A stretch of DNA of 64,000 nt. Source: Onchocerca lupi (lineage: Eukaryota; Nematoda; Chromadorea; Rhabditida; Onchocercidae). Position 1 is the first letter of the stretch; each line of letters opens with the position of its first letter. The notes beneath the pieces were generated by a model. The model ran no database searches. It was not told where the DNA came from and saw only the letters and a list, made by a program, of their open reading frames with translations. A program made the translations under genes and the position numbers. The stretch covers positions 62,001-126,000 of the forward strand of contig JAOVVO010000099.1 in assembly GCA_028564675.1 (NCBI GenBank), in the 5' to 3' direction. Positions 11,785 through 23,500 of the stretch are shown here, in pieces.

Positions 11785-14497
11785 GGATCTTCGGTTTCAG
11801 AAGCGATGAGCGGCACATTTGTTACAACCGGTTCAGGAGCAAATGATGACTGCACTACAGGATTTGAGTCAGGAAGTTCCTGAAATTATTAAATGTTCTA
11901 CAACTCACAAATAAATATAAAGATAAATTGTAATAGAGAGAAGCAAAACTCGATTTATTAGTAACAGGAAGATATCCCATTTTGACATATGATGTAAGAG
12001 AACAAATATGTCGCTAAAATAATCAAAAATTCCAGTCGAAATATGATAGTCTTAAGAAAGAAGTTTAAGCGATAAGATCTAAAACAATGCTATTTGTTGT
12101 GCTTTTAACCTTAAGGAAATTCAAAACAGTGGATATCAAGCATATGTTATAATCAATTAGCGAACTAAAACAACAAATTAATTTTAATGCCACAAAATTA
12201 ATTCAACTTCAAATTTGAACAACCAATAAATTTAGAAAGGATAGGAGAAATTAATTAAATTGATAGGAACCGATAGTGGTTGCAGATAGGAAGTGGCAGA
12301 AGGTGTTCGATAGATCTGATGTGTATGAATTGATGCCACTCCTCCAACATTAAGAACAGGAGTAGATGCTGTAGAATGTAATGGTAATAAATTTTCGTGA
12401 CCTGGGATTTTTCCCTGAAAGAAAAAAAAAAGGCATGCATAAAGACTAAAATAAAGAAAGAAAGACCATAAAGACCATGTTGATTACTAACTAAAGAATA
12501 TGAAAAATTGATAACTGTCATTTATGGTTAGCATATTAGGCATATTAATTCTAAATGTTCAAACTGTTACGCACATCAAGACATATTTCTGAAAAACGTT
12601 GTTAGCAGATCGACAGAAAACAATGCTCTGTTCTCCAACTCTAAGATTAATCATCCATTCCATTTCATTTTTTTTTTCATGTTCGCATGCAGTTAAGTCG
12701 TCAATAAGTAAATCTTTAACTGAATGGTGGGGCAGTTCTGATTTTCTTTTTCTTCATGATCAGAAGTAGCTTAAAATATTTTAATGTAAAAATTTCACAA
12801 ATAAATACCTTGATTTCAATAGCAGCTGCATTACTGATCACAGGGGAAATACTAGCTGAAGATGGAGTACCGTGTACCGGAGTTGCAGATGGAGGAGCAA
12901 TTGATGTAACAACTATTGTACTGGATTCTTTTCTTCCATTCGATATATCAATTGCTTGGGATATTGCTGAAAATAACAATACATATATTAGTTTTTCAAT
13001 TCCTCTGAGAAACTCCATACTGGCAGTGAACTACTTGAAGTTCACCGAAACATACTTCGTAGTACATTCAAAATCAGATTCGGCTAATTGATCCATTTTA
13101 TTTTCACTTAAACGCAATTTGATTTCTAACTACCGATTTCGTTTAGAAGAAAAATATAACCAAAATTCGAAAATTTTAACAAAAAGATCGAGTGAATTTG
13201 TATTTGATAATGATGATGAAAAAAAGAATAACAAATTCAGACCTGCACTACTCGTATCGGTAGCTGTAATCAAATGTGATTCACTTGTATGATTCATTAT
13301 ATCTGTTTGGCCATGGGGAATAAAAGTCCGACATCCGACTGGATTTTCTCCAATATTAATTGCTACAGAAAAATTAATTCTTCAAATTAAATTAGTACAG
13401 CAAGTAGTTTAGTCGATGTGTTAGGCTTCAAATTCCTATTGTAATACCTATGAAAACCATTCTAGTTCGAAAATTTTTCTCATTTTCATCTATAGCAAAA
13501 GGTAGAGTAATTAATACAGCGGATATCAGTAAGATGAAGGCGGCAAATTAAGAGTGAATAATTCCGACTTACACCCACTATTTGTTTTAAGCACTGGTTG
13601 CAACGAAAACCTACTGCTGCTATAGGTATTACTGAAAATATTCATCGCCAAGGGTACAACTAAAAATAGCTGCAACTAAGAATAGAACTGAATACACCTT
13701 TCACTATGAGTTCAACTGAAAAAAACCTCACTATATGTCAAAAATAAAAATTCAAGTATTTGAAATGAAGCCTAACACAACCTTCCATATACCTTATCAA
13801 TGTCCATCAAAATTGATTTCAAACAGAATTTAGCGGCATTTATTCGTCTAATCTTTTCTCAATAATTTTCAGACGACAAAAACGAAAATTGCATTTATCA
13901 TAAAAACCATACCTGCTTTCCCCAAAACTTCTAATAACAGTGAAATATGATATTATCCAGATAATATGAGCAAAAATGCAAAAATGATCAAATCTAATTT
14001 AAATGCACTACTACAATAACTTACATAACGGATGCTTCTCGGATTTATCCGTAAAATCAATAATTGTACCAGTTTCCGATGTTTGATCTTTATAATCCCA
14101 ACATTTCCAACGTCCTCGAGTAAAAGTTCCTGGAACTGGGACAACCTGAAACATGTCAATAAATAAATAAAAAATAATAATTTGAAACCAGATATGCTGC
14201 GCATCAGTAAATACAACTAATACGAGTAATATATATCTATTAGTTACAGAGCTGAAAAGATTTTCATTTTTACATACTGAAAATTCTAGAAATACTGGAA
14301 GTACATTTCACTAAACATATTAAGTTTACTGTCGTGGTACCAATAATTTAATGTTCCACCTGATTAAATTACTAGTAATAATAATAACATGAATTATTTG
14401 AAATGCAAAGAAAGACCTGAAATTGTCGTTCTTTTGGTTTCGCAGCTGTCATTTCACTTGCTATTTGTTCGTCGTTATCGGTTGTGGTTACACCCAT
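11785..14497 (-). CDS. TSC22-domain-family-like protein, N-terminal exons (3' part not identified)
   Basis: Six exons on the minus strand join in one frame: 14497-14417, 14145-14025, 13362-13243, 12966-12809, 12414-12271, 11879-11785 (about 239 codons, ending in phase 2 at donor CC/GTAAGT). The start MGVTTTDNDEQ has an in-frame stop just upstream. Across exons 1-2 the protein reads RQFQVVPVP..TRGRWKCWDY, which matches the conserved N-terminal motif of TSC22D proteins (RFxVV...RGRWxCxDY). Exons 3-6 encode Ser/Thr/Pro-rich linker, as in this family. The donor of exon 5 (TCG/GTTCCT) is weak; the others are good. Family knowledge: these proteins end in a TSC22 box with a leucine zipper and act in transcription and stress signalling. 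That box was not convincingly found to the left, so the gene may continue beyond position 1 or use weak exons there. It is divergent to gcn-2. Confidence 0.6.
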
Positions 14498-15786
14498 TGC
14501 GATATCACAAGAGTAGTTCCATTATTGTGTTGTTTACTCATTGACTACAAATAATATGATTAAAAAACCAAAATAAAATCCAAAAAGAGGATTGAAATTC
14601 CGACAACAAATTGAAGTCAGATTTGGAAATCCGGCAACAAGCTTAGATCTAGGAACTAAGCACGAATTCAATTAGCAAATCGCAATTCTTAAAATGAATA
14701 AATAATCTGCGAAAGAATGAATCCCATCTAACAACTATCTCTTCTCACACTGGGAGAAATTCTCGCAAACCACAATCATCTTAATAAATTTTTCCAACCG
14801 CCATCATCTTAATAAATTTAAAACCATGCTTAAATTACTGGAGCAAACCAAATCACTAGTCACACTACGAGACACTGAGACATTATGTAAATTAAAGTAT
14901 CTATGCTTGCAAATTTCTATGGATCTGTGATATTGCTGTGGGATTTGTGACAGTTTGGTGTTATTAGTTTGGCTCGGAATAGTTAAAGCATATATGTAAT
15001 GAAAGATAGAAAGGCGAGAATAGGAAATATCGCAGAAAATTTGGCAGAATGTTTTGTTGAGGCAGAGATTGAAAATATTTCGTGATAAACATTTTAGTTA
15101 TATAGCAAAAACTGAGCAAACTATGTGACAGACATGGGACACGAATGAAAAAGCTGCCTTACAGACTGAGCTCTTTATCTGAAACAAAATTGACAGAATT
15201 TACAGAAATATACTGTTCAGCTGAAGTAGAATGCAGTGAAATACTTCTTGACTGAAAAAGAGATTGAGAATAAAAATACAACGTATGAATAACGGATAAA
15301 ATTTTCATGATTGAATTGATAGTTGATGATAAATCGGTATTAAATTTTCACAACGGAATTAACAGAAACTGAGAAAGTGATGAAATGATCGCGTATAGTT
15401 TCTCAATAAAAAAAGAGGTAATAATTTTTAATTTGAATTTTGAACTCAAGATTTTTAAGTTATTTTAAATTATCCCCTGCAAGTTTTTGATCATTTTTTA
15501 AGCTGTTTGGCTACACTTAAAATTTCATCTAAATTCAAATTTAAATGATTGTCTCGTTTCGCATATTTTCTATGATCATTTAATTATGTTGGTAAAATGC
15601 GTTTTATGCAATCGATTAGGTATTCCAAATATGCAGATTTGATATTTCACTGACTGGATCATAAAATTAAAGAAAAACGTAAGAATATTATTGTGGCAGT
15701 CCTTTATTGATATCTCGGATAGCTAATTACAATTATTGTCATGATTATTAATGGTATCATGATTTTGATCATTATGATTTCTAGCA
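14498..15786. promoter_or_regulatory. Divergent intergenic region between the TSC22-like gene and gcn-2
   Basis: About 1.3 kb separates the two start codons, which point away from each other. Both starts lie just downstream of strong AG acceptors (ATTTGTAG on the minus strand near 14532, TTTCTAGCAG on the plus strand ending 15787), as expected for spliced-leader trans-splicing in nematodes. A 17-codon upstream ORF beginning MSKQHNNG overlaps the minus-strand start out of frame. No specific promoter motif was recognised. Confidence 0.5.
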
Positions 15787-15787
15787 G
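15778..15787 (+). promoter_or_regulatory. Probable trans-splice (or 5' UTR) acceptor of gcn-2
   Basis: The sequence TTTCTAGCAG ends 41 bases before the first in-frame ATG at 15829. A stop codon lies in the same frame at 15775-15777, and no in-frame ATG lies between it and 15829, which supports 15829 as the start. An SL1-type leader is inferred from nematode practice, not seen. Confidence 0.5.
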
Positions 15788-15828
15788 TGAACGAAATCGA
15801 TAAATTGAAGAAATTTTATCTAAAATCG

Positions 15829-16273
15829 ATGAAGCAACGACAGTGTAAAAAACAAAGTGGTGCAGTTGGTGACATCGGTGGTGCATTGGATGAAGCTAAA
15901 AGGCGTCAAGAAGATGAACGTATAGTGTTGGAATCCGTTTATGGTGAAGACTTCCTTGATGCTGCCCAAAATGCTTGGAAGGTTTGCTGAACTAGATTAT
16001 TAAATTAAAATACTAAATGGTCATCTTGCTTGATAAAAGTATGGACCATTCTTTGTAAATATTTATCAGTTTGCATTTATTTATTCAGCATTATCTGACT
16101 GAAACGCAACCATGTGGAGAAACAAAAGTAACCAAAAAAAAGATTGATAAATTCATAACATTTCTAAAGGAATATGTATGTGTGCATGTTTGTCTACGTA
16201 CTATCGATTTGCAGCTTATCTTTAGTTGGTTGTCAAAAGTTGAAATGATAATAAGTGAAGGGATGTAGTAATT

Positions 16274-16335
<62 letters not shown>

Positions 16336-17545
16336 TAGATAATAAAGCAATTGTACTTGGACTTACCCAAACAGCAAGTTATCACACTGTTTAAGTGTAA
16401 ACTATTTCTGAAGAGTTATAAAAATGGGTTGATTGCTTTAAGGTATGGCAACCACTTGATGTCATCTTGCATCTAAAACCTATTGAATCAGCTAGCACTG
16501 CCAGCGGTAAAATCTATGTCTCGTTGGATCTTCATGTAAAATGTCCAAAAACATATCCATTGTCTGAGTATGCTACAGTATTTTGCCTTTCATGCGATGT
16601 TTTTATTCTTTATTACTTTATAGTACTAGTATCTACTTCTGTTGTAATATTTAAAACATATCTTTAACTCTGTATGTTTTTAACCAAATTTTGGTTTATT
16701 AAATTCTATCATTCATTTGAAGATTCAAAAAAAAAAAAAAATTCATATTGGGAAGATAGACAATTATCTATCTCTTAAATAATTTCCCGACGATTTTCAA
16801 TATTATTTATAGAACACCATTTCTTGCGCTAGAAAATGTGAAAGGTATTTCATTGAAAGATGTCGACAAACTCAAACAAATTCTAGATAATAAAGCAGCA
16901 TCACTGAAAGGAAGCGTGAGTAATCTTTATCGACTTCATTTTATTCATTTGTCTCTTTTCCCTCATTCTATAATATTTAAATTTGTGAATGATTGGAAAA
17001 CTTTACTCACAAAACTTTTGATTAACGAAAATTTTTAGGAAGTTATTCTAGAACTGTGCCAGATAGTTCAGGAATTTCTGTACGAACGAAATAAACCTCC
17101 AGAAGGATCTTTTTTCGATGGTATGTTACAGCAGCATGCAGCAGTGGAACATGAACGGAGGGTATTGATGTTTTTCTGCCTAATGTTTATAGTAATTTTA
17201 TAGCTAGATATCATACTGTCGTGATTTAAGACATTTTTCCTCTTTAAATTTTGAAAGATTTGAAATTCTTTTCGTCTTTTATTAGTATTTCAGAAGCAAC
17301 GAGTAAGATCAGAACAGCGTGATCGCGAGGATATTGTGACATTCCAAAAAATGCATGAAGAAAAACTGCTATGGCGAAAGGCGGAAGAAAGTGAACCCAC
17401 TACACCAGTTGATGATAGCTCATGCAAAATCTTCTCCTGCATCGATGGTATCCAAAGGCGATTAACCAAAAGTACGAATGATTTCAGAAGACGGCCAAAT
17501 ATTAATCCATTTTGTCATGAATGGTCAGCTGTGGATTGTGTCACG
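15829..17545 (+). other. gcn-2: gcn-2 exons 1-5: RWD domain and charged linker
   Basis: Exons 15829-15981, 16443-16567, 16813-16915, 17039-17161, 17294-17545. The RWD hallmarks are visible: ERIVLESVYGEDF near residue 35, VKCPKTYPLSE with the YP motif, then LENVKGISLKDV and a final helix. Exons 4-5 encode a basic and acidic linker (HERRKQRVRSEQRDRED) shorter than in vertebrates, ending in a Cys/Trp-bearing segment before the pseudokinase. Intron 1 holds a 49-base poly-T followed by a short GT run. Confidence 0.9.
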
Positions 17546-20500
17546 GTAATTCAGGAAATATTTCAAGAACAGGGGAAAAGATAGGAAGGAAGGAACAGTT
17601 TGTAGGAATCAAACAATAACATATTGAAGGAATACGAAAGTAAGGCCTAGTCAGAACTCGACCTTGTGAAAAGTAGAATTTATAGCATAGAATATATCTA
17701 AAGAAAGCATAAATCAGTTTAATCTGAATCCTGAGACTAAAAAAATCTTCTTGAAGGACTTAAACAGTGCAGTATTCTAATGAAATGGAAAAAAAAACTT
17801 CACTGGCTTTCAAAATATTTATGTATGATATTTACATAATCTGGAAGTTCTTTCATGAGTACGTCGTAGTATTATCAGATGAATCAACATAGTTATTAGC
17901 TGTGCTTTTCTTCATCGTATGATGTTTTAGTTGTGATTATGTATGGTGTATTGCTCTTAGGGTCATGAACTTTTTATTACGGAATGGACATTTGCGGCAA
18001 CAATCAAAACGCCTCTGTCATCGCTTAAACCTTTTATAAATCACTTCAAACAACTAGAAAGAAAACTGCAAGAAATTTCAAGTATTTCTGTTACTGAGCC
18101 AACATTATCCAATTATGAAATACTCTGTGTGCAGAAGAATAAGCTGACAGTTTCGGAAGTTAATGTTTGGCAAGTTTTACTTTATTCATTTTTCCTTACT
18201 TTGGGAATATCTATTACGAGATTGAATGTTTATCAGCGCGGGCAGTTTGTCTCGCAAGATGATTAAGCGAGGGAGAATAAGAATCATGATTAATCAGCCT
18301 ATTTCCATCTTATCGAAAAAATTCTGCAATTGTTGAGCGACTTTTCTGTTAACTTCGAATTGATTGCAGTATTGTAATTGGTCAAAATATCAATGGAAAT
18401 GACCGAAATTTATCATCTCAAGCTGATATTTTCGAAACCGATAAAGTAAATACTTCAAGTGTTTTATGGAAATTTTATTATTTTGCAATAAGTTGAATAT
18501 ATAATTTTTAAAGCTGAATTTTGAATAATATTAAATTATGAATTACGAAAATTTTTAAATTCGAAGTTTCAGAAAAGAATATTGTTTAAAGAATATTGTT
18601 AAAAAAAAATGAATATTGTTAAAAATATTAAAAAGAATATTGTTTTAAAAAAGAAAAAAGTAAGACAGAATGAGTCGTTCATTTTTGCACCATTCAGATT
18701 TACTGTATTACTGAAAGTTCTAATTTGCAGACACTTTTAGTTCGCCTTGCTATTCAGCTTTTAAATGGTTTGCAATTTTTGCACGAAAAAAACTTGGGAC
18801 ATTTTGCTCTTGACTTAACGTCTATATGGATTACTGGCAAACGAAATTTTCGTTTATCGGATTATTATCTGAGGTACATTTCTGTGATCATTTTTGAGCT
18901 AAATGTAGTCATGCTACGAATTTAGAAAACTTGAAGCATGCTGGGGAAAACACGTTCATATGCTGATCCATGAAATCCTAGATTGAAATTAATGAAGTCA
19001 TTTAGAAAACTTGATGTATATTTTTTTGAAATATATGCTTATCTCTTTTTCCAGTTTTAGGTCACTACTTTTGGATCAGTGTAGGATTATCAAGGAATGT
19101 GTCGAAATAATTGGTGAAAATATCTCATCTTCTCCTTCAGTGAATAAATTGCCAAATCATGACTTGGTTTCATTGGGCAACATTTTCGACAAATTTAGGC
19201 TACTTCCAGCGGTTGCGAACAATCCAGACTTTTGCAGAAATCTTGAAAGCTTCGTAGAAGTTTGCAGAAATACGAAAATCTTGAAAACCTTAATGGAACA
19301 TCCCTTTTTACATCAAGGTTTTTATCAGTACTACTAGTCAAATATGTAGAAACATCGTAATTTCAATAATGCAAGTGATAAAAAGTTCAAATTGCTTTCA
19401 GACGATTTGTTCCAATCATTGTTCTCGACGGTTGACGATAGGAAAGATGACTTCCAGCAAATTGCACATAGCAGACTTCGAAATGAATTTATTTTTATCG
19501 AAATGTTGGGGAAAGGTGGTTTTGGTGATGTCATGCTGGCAAAGTAAGATTGAATGCTTCTTTGAATAATTTTTAAAGTTATTCGCATGATTACTGAACT
19601 TTTTTCGGCAATCAATAAAAATGATCAAGTTTCGGTGTCCTTATGTTTGTCCGTTCAAGATGGATTGTCTCGGATGCCCAAATACTGTCCTGAATGATTC
19701 AGATGACCATAGAACAAGTCATCAGTGATGTTGATATCGTTTGATGAAGAATAATGTACTTTTGTTCCATCATGCATTTCAGGGTACTCGATTTTATTCT
19801 AATTCCGTGTAGGAAGCGATATTGAGCGTTCCAAACAAATATTATTGGGAACTCTTGTAAATTCGTGGAAATCTATTTTCTAGTTCTTTCTTTTTTTTTG
19901 CAGAAATAAGTTGGATGGTAATGATTACGCAATCAAACGAATACCCTTAGATCCCAAGGATGAACGATTCAATCGAAAAGTTACACGTGAAGCAAAGCTG
20001 TTTTCAAAATTAAATCATTCGAACGTTGTTCGTTACTACAGTGCTTGGATTGAGCATGCTTCTACCATCTCAAGAGAAATTGAAACGGAAAGTAATGGTA
20101 GTGAAATAGGTGTTGATGATCAAAAAGAGGAAACCGAGAGTATGTAGAGATTGTATACTACTATGATAAATAATATAGCTGAGTTGAATTTGTGCAGTTT
20201 GAGACTTAATTTTGAAATAGTCAAGCATCAGTCATTGCTCTTTTGTATTCGAAATTTAATAAGTTGCATAATTCGAGCATATCCAAACTTTTTGCTAATA
20301 GATACGAATACTTGAAACTCGACCCGATCTATTTAGCTTGTCATGCAACTCTCTCTTTTGGGAGAAATTTCATTTTTGTCATGAAAAGTTATAGGCAGGG
20401 GAAAAATCTGCTCATTATTTCTTTTCAATCCCTTGTGCATCATGCACTAACAGCATCGATGTAAACTAGGAGACTTTTTTATCAAATTGGGTTAAATTTG

Positions 20501-23500
20501 GGATAAAGGTATTTTAAATGCATGGGATAATGAATGATTCGATTGGTGGAATTTCGATCTGATCGAACAATGTTTAGATTCCCTAATGCCTTTACGAGTA
20601 AAGAATATCGAAAAAGTGGCAAAACGTTTAGCTGTAGATGCGACAGCAGAATGGTCGACATCCTTTCAAATGACTTCTGTGTGTGAGCCGGATTCTGTTT
20701 CCGAAGACCGACGCAGAGAGCCTGTGCAAACGCTATTCTCGCCTACTGTTCTAAGTACTGTTGAAAGCTCAGACTTTGTATGTTTTAACTGTAATGAACT
20801 TTAATACATAATGCAACTAAATCAAACTTTTTCTTATTTAAGATTCTATATTTTACAAAACACTGAACTGTTTGTTTTTAATATCGCATCTATTGGTTAC
20901 CTTTGGAATCATCCGACATATTTAATTAAGGTGGCACATTTCTTATTCTAATTTAGTGTAGTTTCCAGAAATATTTTATTCACATTTTGGCGATCTCATT
21001 TACTGATATGGGTCTTTTTATTGATCCTAAAGCCTAAAATGCTACTATGAATTATATTTTTCCTCAGAATACTTTTCCTTATTTACTTGATAAAGTTGAA
21101 TTCTTAATAGAAATTGATTGATTTCTGTGTTTGTCTGAAATAATTTGAGGATTTATAGGAAGTGCTTTTTGAAGATGAAGGTGACAATGAGGATTCGAGT
21201 GATGAAAACGGTGCTGATGTGTCATCAACCTCGATATCACAATCTGAAAAGACAACGAAAAGTTCATCCACATTATCTTTAAGAATTTTATTCATTCAAA
21301 TGGAATATTGTGAGAAGTCTACACTGCGTAATTTAATTGACAGTTCGAAACTGCTGAAAAATTCGCGACAAATATGGCGTTTATTTCGAGAAATATTGCT
21401 TGGGTTGCAATACATTCATCAAGAAGGCATGATACATCGTGACATCAAGCCGGTTGGAGCTTTTATTGATTTTGAAATTGATAAGATTTTTTGGGCTCAT
21501 CGTATCTTCATGATCACGAATGATAGCCATGCTCAAATTTCAAATATAATTTTGTTATTTTCAAAAATTTGCAATAAAAATCGAGGAAACAATAACCTCA
21601 AGTTTTGTTATGGTTTATTTGAAAAAAAAAAAAAAAAATCAATTATTTTAACTGTTTTGCTGGAAGGAATCACTCAGAATTGCTTTATGTTTGCAGATTA
21701 CAAATCCCATAAAGTCATTGTAAAATTTCTCTTTCTTGAATTATTTAATTTGTCCGCTCTGTTACTTCGTGCAGCGAAAAATTTTCTTAATTAACCATTT
21801 TCTCGATGATTTTTAATGACTATTTTATTTCTCGAAATTTATTCAGTTTTTCTTAGCGGTTGTATTTTAATTTGCTTGGATGAATGATCAAAACTTTTTA
21901 TTGAAATAGTAAGCCTTACTTAAATACGAGAAATATTATTTTAAATTTGTTTTCCTTTCTTTTTTTCTATTTCTAATTGAATATTTCAGATGAATATCTT
22001 GATAGATGGAAGCGATCATGCTAAAATTGGTGATTTTGGTCTTGCAACTCGCGATATTGTATCAAAAAATCTAGCTTCTTTGAATGAATCCGATATGACT
22101 TTTTCTATGACCAAAGATATTGGTACAGCTCTTTATATTGCACCAGAACTACTCTCAACTATTAATGGAAGTATCGATTATACAACTAAAATCGACGTAT
22201 ATAGGTTATTGATTATTTTTTCATTCATTGTATCATCTATTTAACTTTGAACACTTATTTTTGCCATTTTAATTATTAATTGCATAGTTTTAATTTTATT
22301 AAATTTATTTGTTTAAATAATTAGTTAATTAGCTATTCCGATTATTATTGTATTTATTAGTATATGGCAGTTATTTCATTCACTTGTTATTCAATAAATT
22401 CAATTTACGAATTATTCAAAATTTAGGAAGAATGAATGGCGAGAATAAATTGATACATTGATTGAAATTTAATTTCAGTTGAAATTTCAAATATTCATTA
22501 TATTAATTGTTACTGACTTAGTTATTATTTCGATCATATCTATACTTTATAAATTCACACATCATTATTTATTTCTTTTTAGTCTTGGCATAGTTTTATT
22601 TGAAATGTTCTATCGACCTCTTCTACCTGGTATGGAACGAATAGCAGTAATAAAAAATCTGCGTGGTTCCGGCCATTTTCCTTCTGATTTCGGGACTGGT
22701 ATATTAGAGGTATGAAGTTCTGTTACACATATAATATGGCATTTTGTTCAAATAAAATGGATTAGTTAAAATTTTTTAGATACATCAAAAAGCTGCTAAG
22801 AAATTAATCAAATGGATGCTAGAAATACAACCAGATGATCGACCATCGGTACAGATGCTTCTGGAAAGTGATCGTATTCCAGTAGCAGAAATTGAAGAGA
22901 ATGATTTTCAAGTAAACTAAATTTTTTCTCTGTTGTCGAACTTAAAACTTCATCTAGAACAAGAATTCTAGAAGTTCCATAAAATGACTTTTTTCACTCA
23001 CTAAGATTGAAAATTTGGTTCATCTCACTCAATTTACTCTTTAAATATTATATTCAATAATTGATATGCTTCATAGTGATTGTTTTGCTACTCATTTGCA
23101 GAAAATGTTTTGTCAAACTATTCGGAACGGAGGACGTTTGCATCATTGGATAATTGATACGTTGATAGCTAATCCGGTATTACCAGCAGCTGATTATCTC
23201 TATGATCGAGGCATTTGTTCAGCTGTAAGGCAATCTTCATCTTCATTTTTTGGTTGGAGCATTAAATAGAGTAATTCAGTACTTCCATCTATTATTCGAT
23301 CATAATTATCATTTCTCTTTTAGTTTATGCTTTATGATACTTACAAGACTTTCCATCTCCACATAAACGGGTGAAGTAAATGGTAAAGAAATGAAAAGTG
23401 AAAAGGAAAGATTTGGAATGGTTTAAATCAGATTATTAAATTTAAATTTGCTTTTAAAATAAACTATTATTTCATTAAGTGTAGATCTAAATAGATTATT

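Noticed and set aside
12756..13091. 111-codon plus-strand ORF opposite the TSC22-like exon 4
   Set aside because: It is the antisense shadow of the minus-strand exon 12809-12966, whose frame and splice sites fit its neighbours.
19334..19628. Minus-strand ORFs of 70-93 codons
   Set aside because: They are antisense to gcn-2 exon 10, which encodes the kinase glycine loop.
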